Part shown: positions 1 to 8,238 of the stretch, piece by piece
How the letters are laid out: every line of letters starts with the position of its first letter
Numbering within the stretch: the first letter of the stretch is position 1
NCBI GenBank assembly: GCA_944393455.1
Contig: CALYAH010000078.1
Location: 1 to 20,335, forward strand
Direction of reading: 5' to 3'
From: an uncultured Clostridia bacterium
GTDB lineage: Bacteria; Bacillota; Clostridia; TANB77; CAG-508
Length of the DNA: 20,335 bases
Translations under genes and position numbers: made by a program
The notes under the pieces: generated by a model
Seen by the model: the letters and a program-made list of their open reading frames with translations, nothing else
What the model was told of the DNA's origin: nothing
Database searches by the model: none

Positions 1-597
1 TGCAGGAACAGATTGTTCATTTAAATACTCTGGTCTTGCAGCTGCAATTTGCATACATACATCTTTTGCAACTTCACTATTTCCTTTTTCCATATTTACT
101 AAAACAGCAATTTTTCCATCTCCATGAATGTATTTTTCTACTAATCCTTCAGATTCAAATCTTACAAATCTTCTGATGTTCATGTTTTCACCAATTGTAG
201 CAATTTTATCAACAAGTACTTCATTTACTGTTTTTCCTGGTACTTCAATTGATTCTTGGTTTAATAATTCTTCTACATCTTTTGGATTTTTTTCTACAAC
301 TTGTTTTGCCACATTCATAACAAAGTTTTTAAATTCTTCATTTTTTGCAACAAAGTCTGTTTCTGAATTTACTTCTACAATTGCTCCTATTTTTCCGTCT
401 TCTGAAATGTATGCTTCTACTAATCCTTCTGCAGCTACTCTTCCTGATTTTTTAGCTGCTTTTGCAATTCCTCTTTCACGTAATAATTCAATTGCTTTTT
501 CCATATCTCCATCTGTCTCTGTTAAAACTTTTTTGCAGTCCATCATTCCTGCTCCTGTTTTTTCTCTTAACTCTTTTACTAAACTTGCTGTAACCAT
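1..597 (-). CDS. tsf: Elongation factor Ts, 3' end outside window
   Basis: This is the nucleotide exchange factor that regenerates EF-Tu-GTP in the cytoplasm. The first 199 codons are present and the C-terminus lies beyond the left edge. The start is the ATG at 597, preceded by a GGAGG ribosome binding site about 10 bases upstream. Residues 1-50 form the UBA-like N-terminal domain (MVTASLVKELREKTGAGMMD, then CKKVL). The family signature TDFVAKNEEF begins near residue 80, followed by the first half of the dimerisation core. It lies downstream of rpsB on the same strand, the usual bacterial rpsB-tsf order, with a 140-base spacer that carries a hairpin. The sequence match is unambiguous and no key residue is missing in the visible part. 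Confidence 0.97.
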   Translation of the reverse strand, partial: MVTASLVKELREKTGAGMMDCKKVLTETDGDMEKAIELLRERGIAKAAKKSGRVAAEGLVEAYISEDGKIGAIVEVNSETDFVAKNEEFKNFVMNVAKQVVEKNPKDVEELLNQESIEVPGKTVNEVLVDKIATIGENMNIRRFVRFESEGLVEKYIHGDGKIAVLVNMEKGNSEVAKDVCMQIAAARPEYLNEQSVPA

Positions 598-689
598 TTT
601 CTATTTCCTCCCTTTTTAATTAGCTTTGCAAAATTTAACTTAGTTATAAATTCCTTGTCTATTTTGCATTTAGCATACTTTTTATTTTT

Positions 690-728
690 AAAAGAAGAGT
701 AGAGCAGAAAAGCGCCTACTCTTCTTTT
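690..728 (-). terminator. Intercistronic rpsB-tsf hairpin (attenuator or terminator)
   Basis: A perfect 13-bp inverted repeat (690-702 against 716-728, AAAAGAAGAGTAG) with a 13-base loop sits between the rpsB stop and the tsf start. Read on the minus strand the right arm ends in TTTT followed by A-rich sequence, so it is a weak intrinsic terminator at best. Partial termination or mRNA processing between rpsB and tsf is known in other bacteria and would set the S2 to EF-Ts ratio. The role here is inferred. Confidence 0.6.
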
Positions 729-737
729 ATATAAATC

Positions 738-1517
738 TTATTTATTTTCTTCTGAAGCTTCAACAACTTCTTCTATACTTGTTGCTTCTTCTGTTTCTTC
801 TGTTGGTTGTTCTTCTACTTCTGCTTCAAAGCTTTCACCTTGTTTACCTTCAATAACTGCATTTGCCATTACATCTGCTATTAATTTAACAGCTCTAATA
901 GCATCGTCATTTCCTGGTATTGGGTAATCTAATTCTTCTGGATTACAGTTTGTATCTACTAAACCTACAACTGGAATTCCTAATTTTTTAGCTTCTAATA
1001 TAGCAATTCTTTCTTTTTTAGGATCTACTAAGAAGATAACTCCTGGTAATTCATTCATTTCTTTAATTCCACCAAGGTTTCTTTCTAATTTTTCCATTTC
1101 TTTCTTTAATAAAATTACTTCTTTTTTAGGTAATACGTCAAATGTACCATCTTCTGCCATTGTTTCTAAATCTTTTAATCTTTGAATTCTTTTTTGTATT
1201 GTATCAAAGTTTGTTAGCATTCCTCCTAACCATCTTTGATCAACATAGAACATACCACATTTTAACGCTGCTTCTTTCATGCATTCTTGTGCTTGTTTTT
1301 TTGTTCCTACAAATAAAATTGTTTTTCCTTCTTCTGCTTGTTCCTTTACGAAAGCATATGCTTCATCTAATTTTTTTGATGTCTTTTGTAAATCGATGAT
1401 GTGTATTCCATTTCTAGCTTGGAATATATATTCCGCCATTTTAGGATCCCATCTTCTTGTTTGATGTCCGAAGTGAACACCTGCTTCTAGTAATTGTTTC
1501 ATTGCAACTACTGCCAT
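738..1517 (-). CDS. rpsB: 30S ribosomal protein S2
   Basis: Ribosomal protein S2 binds late to the 30S head-body hinge and is needed for S1 docking and initiation. I start it at the ATG at 1517 (MAVVAMKQLLEAGVHFGHQ), which has GGAGG about 8 bases upstream. An in-frame ATG 33 bases further upstream has no ribosome binding site and adds residues absent from the family. The product is 259 aa, slightly longer than the usual 230-250 because of an acidic Glu/Thr-rich tail from about residue 225. The N-terminal GVHFGHQTRRWDPKM block and the PGVIFLVDP and GLVDTNCNP blocks are typical S2. It is the first gene of the rpsB-tsf operon and has its own promoter and a structured leader. Confidence 0.97.
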   Translation of the reverse strand: MAVVAMKQLLEAGVHFGHQTRRWDPKMAEYIFQARNGIHIIDLQKTSKKLDEAYAFVKEQAEEGKTILFVGTKKQAQECMKEAALKCGMFYVDQRWLGGMLTNFDTIQKRIQRLKDLETMAEDGTFDVLPKKEVILLKKEMEKLERNLGGIKEMNELPGVIFLVDPKKERIAILEAKKLGIPVVGLVDTNCNPEELDYPIPGNDDAIRAVKLIADVMANAVIEGKQGESFEAEVEEQPTEETEEATSIEEVVEASEENK

Positions 1518-1547
1518 TTTAAATTCCTCCCTTTTTGTTTTTTCTTC

Positions 1548-1613
1548 CACAAAGTTCTTCGCTTTTTAGGACTCTATATTTTAGAGCACTACCCTTAAAA
1601 CTCTCTTTGTGTG
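1548..1613 (-). promoter_or_regulatory. Structured leader of rpsB, candidate S2 autoregulatory element
   Basis: On the minus strand the leader starts just after the promoter. It can close an outer stem CACAAAG/CTTTGTG (1605-1611 with 1548-1554) around an inner hairpin CTCTA/TAGAG (about 1573-1585), leaving conserved-looking single-stranded GGGTAG and GCGAAGAA segments. The structure ends before the rpsB ribosome binding site. Ribosomal protein operons are commonly repressed by their own product binding such leaders; that S2 does so here is inference from position and foldability. The rest of the 305-base gap to the lysozyme gene holds two divergent promoters and one palindromic repeat. Confidence 0.45.
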
Positions 1614-1628
1614 ATTAATACGGTAACC

Positions 1629-1657
1629 ATTATAACAGATTCGTTAACTAATTTCAA
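1629..1657 (-). promoter_or_regulatory. Sigma-A promoter of rpsB-tsf
   Basis: On the minus strand TTGAAA (1652-1657) and a perfect TATAAT (1629-1634) are separated by exactly 17 bases. Transcription would begin near 1622 and give a leader of about 105 bases before the rpsB ATG. Confidence 0.85.
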
Positions 1658-1684
1658 GCCCTTTGTAAAATATTACATAAATTT

Positions 1685-1713
1685 TTGTAATATTTTTATA
1701 ACATTTATATTAT
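1685..1713 (+). promoter_or_regulatory. Candidate sigma-A promoter of the lysozyme gene
   Basis: TTGTAA (1685-1690) and TATTAT (1708-1713) with a 17-base spacer, divergent from the rpsB promoter. The 5' leader would contain the palindrome at 1736-1767. The region is AT-rich, so chance matches are possible. Confidence 0.45.
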
Positions 1714-1735
1714 TCTGCAAATTTCGACAAAAAAA

Positions 1736-1767
1736 TGAGACATTTTTGCACTGTCCCAAGTGTCTCA
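1736..1767. repeat. GGGACAG-type palindromic repeat, copy 1
   Basis: TGAGACA (1736-1742) and TGTCTCA (1761-1767) flank TTTTTGCACTGTCCCAAG. The TTCGACAAAA before it and the TTTTGCNCTGTCCC core match the right half of the large palindrome at 16351-16464, so this is a half-copy of the same family. It lies in the untranslated leader of the lysozyme gene. Confidence 0.6.
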
Positions 1768-1822
1768 GCATATTATCTAAAAAGAGGTTTTTCTTTTATT
1801 TTATAAGAAAGGAGGTTTTTGT

Positions 1823-2914
1823 GTGAAATTAAAACATATTTTTAAAAAGTTTTTTTTAATACTTTGTTTGGCACTTACATTTAATTTTTCTATTCCTTTA
1901 CATTGTTTAAGTTTCGGTCCTTCTAGTAATGAAATTTATCAAGGTATTGATGTTAGTTCTTGGCAAGGAAATATTAATTTTTCAGCTGTAAAAAATGCTG
2001 GAATTGATATTGTTTATATAAAATCTAGTGAAGGTCAAAGTTATATTGACCCTTATTTTGAGTCAAATTATCAAAATGCAAAAGCAAATGGTTTGAAAGT
2101 TGGATTTTATCATTATGTTACGGCAAGAACCGTTGAGCAGGCACGAACACAGGCAAACTTTTTTGCTCGTGTGATAAGTGGAAAACAAGCCGATTGTAGA
2201 TTAGCTATGGACTTTGAAAACTTTGGTAATTTATCAGTAACTGAAATTAATGAAATTTCTAAAGCATTTTTAGAAACTTTAGAAAATGCTACAAATTCGG
2301 AACTTGTTATTTATAGTAACGCTTATTCTGCCAGAACTATTTTTAGTAATGAATTAACTAAATATCCTCTTTGGGTTGCTAACTATGGTGTAAGTAGTCC
2401 TGGTGATAATGGAAAGTGGCAAACCTGGGTTGGATGGCAATATACTAGTACTGGATACGTAAATGGAATTTCTGGTTATGTTGATCGTAATCAATTTACA
2501 AATGGAATTTTTATGTCTTCTAGTTCACCTTTACCTACTCCAGAAGTTCCGGAAACACCACCAACTGAAAATACAATTGTATATACAGTAAAACGTGGAG
2601 ATACTTTAAGCGAAATTGCTCAAGAATATGGCACTACTGTTAGAAGTATTGTTTCTTTAAATCCATCAATAACAAATCCTAATTTGATTTATCCACTTCA
2701 AAGAATTGTAATTTCTACTACAAAATCAACAGAAGAAAATGGTCAAAATGCCTGCGGTAAAATTTCTTATAGAATTCGATATGGTGATACATTAAGTCAA
2801 CTTGCTGTTACCTATCATACTACGGTACGAGAAATTGCAACTTTAAATCATATTTCAAATCCTAATTTGATTTATGCTGGAAACATTATATTAATTCCAA
2901 ATTGTAGAAATTAA
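1823..2914 (+). CDS. Secreted GH25 lysozyme with two LysM domains
   Basis: A peptidoglycan muramidase acting outside the cell, probably in wall turnover, germination or competition. The start is a GTG at 1823 with GGAGG eight bases upstream. Residues 1-30 are a lysine-rich then hydrophobic signal peptide. Residues 38-230 are a glycosyl hydrolase family 25 barrel: GIDVSSWQG at 41-49 with the barrel Asp43, LAMDFE at 127-132 carrying the catalytic Asp130/Glu132 pair, LWVANYG, and a closing WQYTSTGYVNGISGYVD block. A Pro/Thr-rich linker (237-250) leads to LysM 1 (about 254-298, YTVKRGDTLSEIA) and LysM 2 (about 316-359, YRIRYGDTLSQLA), which bind the glycan backbone. It is a single-gene unit with its own promoter and a strong terminator. 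The specific biological role is not shown by the sequence. Confidence 0.93.
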   Translation: MKLKHIFKKFFLILCLALTFNFSIPLHCLSFGPSSNEIYQGIDVSSWQGNINFSAVKNAGIDIVYIKSSEGQSYIDPYFESNYQNAKANGLKVGFYHYVTARTVEQARTQANFFARVISGKQADCRLAMDFENFGNLSVTEINEISKAFLETLENATNSELVIYSNAYSARTIFSNELTKYPLWVANYGVSSPGDNGKWQTWVGWQYTSTGYVNGISGYVDRNQFTNGIFMSSSSPLPTPEVPETPPTENTIVYTVKRGDTLSEIAQEYGTTVRSIVSLNPSITNPNLIYPLQRIVISTTKSTEENGQNACGKISYRIRYGDTLSQLAVTYHTTVREIATLNHISNPNLIYAGNIILIPNCRN

Positions 2915-2925
2915 TGTTTTTGTGG

Positions 2926-2970
2926 GTGTTTTTGGGGACGGAGTCAAAAAACATCTTTCCCAAAAAACAC
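2926..2970. repeat. GGGGACGGAG-type palindromic repeat, copy 2
   Basis: GTGTTTTTGGGG (2926-2937) pairs with CCCAAAAAACAC (2959-2970) around ACGGAGTCAAAAAACATCTTT. The GGGACGGAGTNAAAAAACATCT string recurs at 15438-15459. It lies directly after the lysozyme stop codon and before the terminator. Confidence 0.65.
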
Positions 2971-2986
2971 TTAAAAAAATAGAAAG

Positions 2987-3021
2987 AGACAAGGAAATAA
3001 TTTTCCATGTCTTCTTTTTTT
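2987..3021 (+). terminator. Intrinsic terminator between convergent genes
   Basis: An 11-bp stem with one mismatch (2987-2997 against 3002-3012), loop TAAT, then TTCTTTTTTT. It ends the lysozyme transcript. The minus-strand reading also has a T-rich 3' side, so it probably serves the convergent ROK kinase gene too, whose stop codon is at 3023. Confidence 0.8.
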
Positions 3022-3022
3022 A

Positions 3023-3928
3023 TTATATTAAAGTTGCTCCTATTATCCCAGCATCATTTTGTAAGATAGCTGTTTTTATGATTATCTCTTTCCTTGGATT
3101 AAAGAGCATTTTTTTAGAAATCAATTCTTTATGCAATCTATTTAACAATACTTCTTCAAAATAAACAAAGCTTCCTCCTATTCCAATTGCTTCTGGTTCA
3201 AATATATTAATCAAGTTTGCAATTCCTATCGCTAAACTTTCTATATAATTTTGTATTATTTTTTCAACAACTTCATAGTCTTGATTTTCTGGATTATTAC
3301 TTCTCATTATTTCAAACAATTCTTTTCCACTTACTTTTTCATCATAACCTAGAGCTTGTCTTAAATTATTTTTTAAAGTTTTCATAGAAGCATATTTTTC
3401 AAAACAACCTTTCCTTCCACATTCACATAAGATTCCATCTTTTTCAATTACCATATGTCCTATTTCACAACCTGGTAATTTTCCTGTATCTAGAAGTTTA
3501 TTATTTAAAATAACAGCTCCTCCAATTCCTGTTCCTAGAGTTAGGAAAACACTTCGATTATATTGTTTTAAACAACCATAAGTATTTTCTGCAATTGCTG
3601 CACATTTAGCATCATTTTTAATTTTTATTGGTAAATCAATTCTTTTCTTTAATTCTTCTATTATCTTATAGTTTTTCAACCCTAAGTTAACAGATTTTAC
3701 TACCTCATCTTCTGTAACAGTTCCAGGAATTGCTATACCTATTTCAGTTACTCTATATTTTTTAGTAAGTGTTGTTATATTTTCTGTTATATATTCTTCT
3801 ATTGTATTTTGTATTGCTTTTTTCTCAATTCCTCTTAATCTTTTTTCCACTTTTTCTAAAATTCTTCCATTGTTATCAACAACACCAATAGCAATATGGC
3901 TTCCACCTAAATCAATTCCTATTTTCAT
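3023..3928 (-). CDS. ROK-family sugar kinase, glucokinase-like
   Basis: A cytoplasmic ATP-dependent hexose kinase of the ROK family (301 aa, typical length about 290-320). The N-terminal phosphate-binding loop is DLGGSHIAIGVVD (6-18). The catalytic Asp106 lies in IKNDAKCAA. The second ATP loop LGTGIGGAVI spans 131-140. EIGHMVI (155-161) and CECGRKGCFEKYAS (168-181) supply His158 and Cys168/170/175 of the structural zinc site that defines ROK kinases. There is no N-terminal helix-turn-helix, so it is an enzyme and not a ROK repressor. The start at 3928 has AGGAG upstream. It stands alone between the lysozyme and the pilus operon, so no substrate is indicated; glucose or N-acetyl amino sugars are the usual ones. 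Confidence 0.9.
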   Translation of the reverse strand: MKIGIDLGGSHIAIGVVDNNGRILEKVEKRLRGIEKKAIQNTIEEYITENITTLTKKYRVTEIGIAIPGTVTEDEVVKSVNLGLKNYKIIEELKKRIDLPIKIKNDAKCAAIAENTYGCLKQYNRSVFLTLGTGIGGAVILNNKLLDTGKLPGCEIGHMVIEKDGILCECGRKGCFEKYASMKTLKNNLRQALGYDEKVSGKELFEIMRSNNPENQDYEVVEKIIQNYIESLAIGIANLINIFEPEAIGIGGSFVYFEEVLLNRLHKELISKKMLFNPRKEIIIKTAILQNDAGIIGATLI

Positions 3929-3976
3929 ATTTTTCTCCTACTTTTAATACTTGTATTCAACAGTCTCATATAGATG

Positions 3977-4026
3977 TGTCCCAAATTGGACAAAGATGTC
4001 CAAAAGGAAACGTCCCCAAATGGACA
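3977..4026. repeat. GTCCCCAAATGGACA-type palindromes, copy 3
   Basis: Two palindromes lie side by side: TGTCCCAAATTGGACA (3977-3992), and TGTCC...GGACA arms at 3997-4026 containing CGTCCCC. They occupy the gap between the pilC stop codon and the ROK kinase start. The GTCCC core ties them to the other palindromes, but the arms differ, so membership of one family is less certain. They may also act as the 3' end of the pilus transcript. Confidence 0.5.
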
Positions 4027-5376
4027 TTAAACTCCATATGCTGAGAATAAGAAATTTCCCATATAAACTTGGATACATGGTACCAATACAACTAATACGA
4101 AGAAGATTAGCACAGCTCCAACAATTGCATATACTATTTGTGGTAATGCTTTCATTATTTTTTGCATAATGTTGTCTATATCAATTTCCATATATTCAAC
4201 TAATTTTTCCATCATTTCTGCTAAGTCTGTCTGCATACCTATTTTTAACATTTCAGTTATCATTGATTTCGCAAGTCCCGATTTTTCAAATGGTTCTATC
4301 CAAGAAGACCCAATTAATATATTGTTCAGTGATGTTTCTATAATTGATAACATTACATAGTTTTGTACAACATTTTTACTAACATCTAACGCATCTTGAA
4401 TTCTCATACCATTTTTCAAATTTAATAGCATCGCTTTCAATAGTCTCGAAAAGTCTAATGCAAAAATCAATTCTCCAAATATTGGCATTTTATATTTAAA
4501 ATAGTGAAAATTATATTTTCCTTTCGGTGTGTTAATATAAAATAAGATAACTCCTACTATTGCTAAGACAATTCCTGTTGGTATATACCAAAACTGAATT
4601 ACTTTATCTATAAAATCTGCAAACCATAAAGTAATTGCAGGTAATGTCTCATCTGTTCCTAATTCATCAAATATACCTTGTATAGCTGGTATAGCAAATA
4701 AAGTTCCTACCACTAACATAACTAATAATAGTACAAATTGTATAATATTTGGAACAAAAATAGCTTTTAATTTTTTATTTAAAACTTCTGTATCATCCAA
4801 ATACTTTACAGCTTGTTCTAAGGAGTTTGTTAATGAACCTGATAGTTCTCCTACTTTTATCATGTTAATATATATATATGGAAATACATTTGAATAATAT
4901 TCCATTGTTGTATACATGTTTTCACCAGCTTCAACACCTGCTAGTATATCTTCTAGAATTCCTTTAAACGACAAGTTTTCTGTACTTTCTATAATAGTGT
5001 TTAATGCATGTATATTATTGAAATTAGCCTTTTTCAATAAATAGAAATTTTGAGTAAATACTACGATATCTCTTTGCGTTATCTTTTCAGTTTTGGCAAA
5101 ATAAAGATTGATTTTTTCTTTTGTTGATAAAGTTTTTTGTTTGTTTGCTCCAATTTGAGTAGTATTTACATTTTTCATTATTTCTTGTATATCAGTAACA
5201 TTCTTCTTTTGTCTTTTTTTAGCATTTTTTGATTGATAAGACATTTGCTCTATTGATATTGGAATTAATCCATTATTTTTTAATATCTTAATCAAATTTT
5301 GCTTACTTCCAGATTCTACTTTATTTCTTACAATCAATCCTCTTTTTGTCATTGCCTTATACATATACGTAGGCAT
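4027..5376 (-). CDS. pilC: Type IV pilus inner-membrane platform protein PilC
   Basis: The polytopic platform that couples the cytoplasmic ATPases to pilin polymerisation (449 aa, GspF/PilC family). Two repeated T2SSF domains are visible: about 100-225, containing FTQNFYLLKKAN, ILEDILAGVEAGENMY and MIKVGELSGSL, and about 300-430, containing FSRLLKAMLLNLKNGM and MLKIGMQTDLAEMM. Membrane segments lie near 210-231, 262-281 and 413-436. Residues 40-95 form an unusually long Lys/Gln/Asn-rich linker before the first domain. The start at 5376 has AGGAGG upstream. It is the last gene of the pilus operon, 17 bases after pilT. Confidence 0.93.
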   Translation of the reverse strand: MPTYMYKAMTKRGLIVRNKVESGSKQNLIKILKNNGLIPISIEQMSYQSKNAKKRQKKNVTDIQEIMKNVNTTQIGANKQKTLSTKEKINLYFAKTEKITQRDIVVFTQNFYLLKKANFNNIHALNTIIESTENLSFKGILEDILAGVEAGENMYTTMEYYSNVFPYIYINMIKVGELSGSLTNSLEQAVKYLDDTEVLNKKLKAIFVPNIIQFVLLLVMLVVGTLFAIPAIQGIFDELGTDETLPAITLWFADFIDKVIQFWYIPTGIVLAIVGVILFYINTPKGKYNFHYFKYKMPIFGELIFALDFSRLLKAMLLNLKNGMRIQDALDVSKNVVQNYVMLSIIETSLNNILIGSSWIEPFEKSGLAKSMITEMLKIGMQTDLAEMMEKLVEYMEIDIDNIMQKIMKALPQIVYAIVGAVLIFFVLVVLVPCIQVYMGNFLFSAYGV

Positions 5377-5393
5377 CTATACAACCTCCTTTT

Positions 5394-6494
5394 CTATCTA
5401 TTGTCTTTTTTTATTTTTAATTGCATAATTGTTCTATTTAATATTTCAAGGTTTTTCTCTTCTATTTGTGATTTTGCTTGTTCTAAAGTTATCTTATCTT
5501 TTACAAACAATTCTGCCAAAGAATTAATTAGACCAATACTTCCCTTTTCTGCATTACTTTGTATTGCATCTTCAATTTCTGAAACACTTAATTTTTCTTT
5601 TCTTATAATTCCTGCTACAATATTATCTACAACCATAACTTCTGGTATTAATACTAGCTTTCCATCTGTTCCTTTTAAAAGTCTTTGTGATACAACTAGT
5701 TTTAATAAAGCTGATAATAGATATTTAATACTTGCTTGATCTCTTACTTCATAAAAGTTTATCATTCTGTCAATTGTTTCTGCACATGATTTTGTATGCA
5801 ATGTTCCTATTACTAAGTGTCCTGATTCTGCCATTTCTATTGCTGCTTCCATAGTCACTTTGTCACGAATCTCCCCAATTACCAAAATATCACAATCTTC
5901 TCTTAAAGAGTTTTTTACACCATCACTAAATGTTAAAATATCTCTTCCTTTTCCTACTTCTTTTTGTACAATTAAAGATTTTTTAGAATGATGTTTATAT
6001 TCGATTGGATTTTCTAGTGTTAAAATCTTTTTATTTTGATTTTCATTAATATGATTAACTAATGCATTTAAGGTTGTACTTTTACCAGAGTTTGTTTTAC
6101 CAGTTACCAATATTAATCCTTGTGGTTGATAAGTCATTCTTCTTACAATGTCTGGTACTCCTAAAGATTCATAACTTGGTAATTCATTTTTAATCAATCT
6201 TAATGTACATAGTGGAATATCATCTGATAATGATATATTAACTCTTAGACGTATATCTTTATATTCATAAGATGTATCTAATTTTCTAGTTGTGTTAAAG
6301 ACTTCGTCTTTATCTATATTTCCTTTTACCAGTAAATCATAAACTTCACTCATATCTTCTGGGGTTAAAACTTGGCTTCCTTCTACTGGAACTAAATCTC
6401 TTGCTATTCTAAGCATAGGTTTATTATCACATATTAAATGGACATCTGAAGCATCTAACCTAATTGCTTCATCTAATATCTTATCCAAATTCAT
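5394..6494 (-). CDS. pilT: Type IV pilus retraction-type ATPase PilT
   Basis: A hexameric secretion-type ATPase thought to power pilus retraction (366 aa, typical PilT size). Walker A is TGKTNSGKST (131-140), Walker B is ILVIGEIRD (203-211), and the His box is GHLVIGTLHT (225-234). The Asp box reads LENPIEY, whereas most PilT/PilB proteins have EDP, so an Asp is replaced by Asn at this catalytic site. It lacks the N-terminal domain and the tetracysteine zinc site of the neighbouring PilB, which supports the PilT assignment. The start at 6494 has GGAGG. It lies between pilB (22-base gap) and pilC. The Asn substitution may lower ATPase activity; that is inference. Confidence 0.88.
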   Translation of the reverse strand: MNLDKILDEAIRLDASDVHLICDNKPMLRIARDLVPVEGSQVLTPEDMSEVYDLLVKGNIDKDEVFNTTRKLDTSYEYKDIRLRVNISLSDDIPLCTLRLIKNELPSYESLGVPDIVRRMTYQPQGLILVTGKTNSGKSTTLNALVNHINENQNKKILTLENPIEYKHHSKKSLIVQKEVGKGRDILTFSDGVKNSLREDCDILVIGEIRDKVTMEAAIEMAESGHLVIGTLHTKSCAETIDRMINFYEVRDQASIKYLLSALLKLVVSQRLLKGTDGKLVLIPEVMVVDNIVAGIIRKEKLSVSEIEDAIQSNAEKGSIGLINSLAELFVKDKITLEQAKSQIEEKNLEILNRTIMQLKIKKDNR

Positions 6495-6516
6495 AATTTA
6501 TTTCCTCCTTCGTATC

Positions 6517-8151
6517 CTAATAAATTAGTAACTTTTTATTTAATTCTTCTAAGGTTGTATATCCTTGTATAATTTTTCTAATTCCGTCTATTACTAATGG
6601 TTGATAGTTTTGTTTTAAAGCTTCTCTTCTAATTTCTAAACTTGATTTTCCATTCATTATTTCTTCTTTAATTTCATCTGTTATATCTAATACTTCAAAA
6701 ATTCCTATTCTATCGTAATATCCGGTATTATTACAATGTTTACAGCCTACTGCATCATAAGTGTTTGCATTTAAGTCAAATTCTACACCATATCTTTTTC
6801 CTATTGTCTCTATGATTTTTTTCTCTTCTTTATTAAAAGGTCTCTCTCTTTTACATTCTGGGCATATTCTTCTAACTAGCCTTTGTGAAATAGACGTAGC
6901 TAGTGTACTTGCAATGTCATAATCAGAAAGCCCCATTTTTCTCAATCTCGTAATAACTTCTATACTATCAATGGTGTGTATTGTAGATAAAACATAATGA
7001 CCAGTTTGTCCTGCTTGAATTGCTATTTCTCCTGTTTCTCTATCTCTTATTTCTCCTACTAGGATAACGTCCGGGTCTTGTCTTAAAACAGTTCTTAATG
7101 AACTTGAAAAAGAAGATTTATTGTCAATTTCAATTTGATTTAGTCCTTCTATTCTAATTTCCACAGGATCCTCAATAGTTGTAATATTAATTTCTGGACT
7201 ATTTAAATAATCTATAATACTATATAAACTTGTTGTTTTACCTTCTCCTGTTGGAGCCGCAATAATAGTGATACTATTTTTCTTATGAATACTTCTTCTA
7301 AATTGTTCTTCTGTTCCAGGAAATCCTAATTCAAATATATTTTTAATATTTGTATTTTTCTTTAATAGTCTTAAAACGAATTTCTCTCCATATACATTTG
7401 GTTGTGAAGACACACGAATATTATAATCATCATAAAGTAATATTCTACCATCTTGAGATTCTTGTTTTTCTTGATGCATATTAGATATTGCTTTTAATCT
7501 TCCTACTATTTGATTTTGTTTTTCTTTATCAATAGTTGCCGCTGTAAACAATTCACCATCAATTCTATATCTTACTCTTACATTGTTTTGCATTGGCTCT
7601 ATATGGATATCACTAGCTCTTCTTTCTATCCCTGTTTTGATAATACTATCAACTAAAGCTGTTATTGTATCATTTCTTCCTGATGTACTTAAGTTACTAG
7701 TTGCTGTTCCTTCTAAAGATTTCAAAATTTTATCTATATCACTTTCAAAAGTAATATAACTATCCATTACTAGCCCTTTATTTAAAAGTAATAGTCTAAC
7801 TGTATCCATTGCTCTATTGTTTACAGTATTTGCAAAACATACTTTTATTTTTCCAGCACCAACGTCAAAAGGTATAGCTTTATTTTTCTTTGCCACATCT
7901 AAAGATATATAATCTGTTAGCTTAACTTTAATGTTTCTTGCATTTAGCACAATACCTTTTGTTCCTACAATATCTCCGATAGCATCAATTAATCTATTAG
8001 GTTCGCATGTCTCTAAAATATACAAAATATCTCCAATTTTTTTGTCTGGATGTGCCTTCTGATATTCTAGTGCATTTTCTATGTCTCTTTCTGTTACTAT
8101 TCCTCTTCTTACTAACTCAACCCCTATTGGTTGTCTCTTTCTCATGTCCAT
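6517..8151 (-). CDS. pilB: Type IV pilus extension ATPase PilB
   Basis: The hexameric assembly ATPase of the pilus (544 aa). Residues 1-150 form an MshEN-like N-terminal domain with the typical GVELVRRGIVTERDIENAL repeat, which in relatives binds cyclic-di-GMP or PilM/PilC. The ATPase core has RASDIHIEP at 178-186, Walker A APTGEGKTT at 299-307, the Asp box TTIEDPVE at 324-331, Walker B DVILVGEIRD at 361-370 and the His box GHYVLSTIHT at 384-393. Cys430, 433, 470 and 473 make the tetracysteine zinc site of PilB/GspE. The start at 8151 has AAAGGAAG upstream. The 87-base gap upstream holds a TATAAT (minus strand, 8184-8189) with no good -35, so an internal promoter is possible but weak. Confidence 0.94.
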   Translation of the reverse strand: MDMRKRQPIGVELVRRGIVTERDIENALEYQKAHPDKKIGDILYILETCEPNRLIDAIGDIVGTKGIVLNARNIKVKLTDYISLDVAKKNKAIPFDVGAGKIKVCFANTVNNRAMDTVRLLLLNKGLVMDSYITFESDIDKILKSLEGTATSNLSTSGRNDTITALVDSIIKTGIERRASDIHIEPMQNNVRVRYRIDGELFTAATIDKEKQNQIVGRLKAISNMHQEKQESQDGRILLYDDYNIRVSSQPNVYGEKFVLRLLKKNTNIKNIFELGFPGTEEQFRRSIHKKNSITIIAAPTGEGKTTSLYSIIDYLNSPEINITTIEDPVEIRIEGLNQIEIDNKSSFSSSLRTVLRQDPDVILVGEIRDRETGEIAIQAGQTGHYVLSTIHTIDSIEVITRLRKMGLSDYDIASTLATSISQRLVRRICPECKRERPFNKEEKKIIETIGKRYGVEFDLNANTYDAVGCKHCNNTGYYDRIGIFEVLDITDEIKEEIMNGKSSLEIRREALKQNYQPLVIDGIRKIIQGYTTLEELNKKLLIY

Positions 8152-8238
8152 AAGCTTTCTTCCTTTCTTTCGTATTTTAATTTATTATACAATATTTTAT
8201 GTCTATTTTGTTTGTTTTTTTATAATTACATAAATTTA

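Noticed and set aside
128..619. Plus-strand open frame opposite tsf
   Set aside because: Ser/Phe-rich shadow of tsf; the minus strand encodes clear EF-Ts.
1547..1551. Longer rpsB with 11 extra N-terminal residues from the ATG at 1550
   Set aside because: The extra residues are absent in S2 proteins and the AGGAGG lies between the two ATGs, next to the shorter start.
3023..3928. ROK protein as a transcriptional repressor (NagC/XylR type)
   Set aside because: It begins directly with the ATP-binding DLGGSH motif and lacks the N-terminal winged helix of ROK repressors.
8152..8238. Internal promoter before pilB
   Set aside because: A TATAAT is present on the minus strand at 8184-8189, but no -35 at 16-18 bases; left as a remark only.
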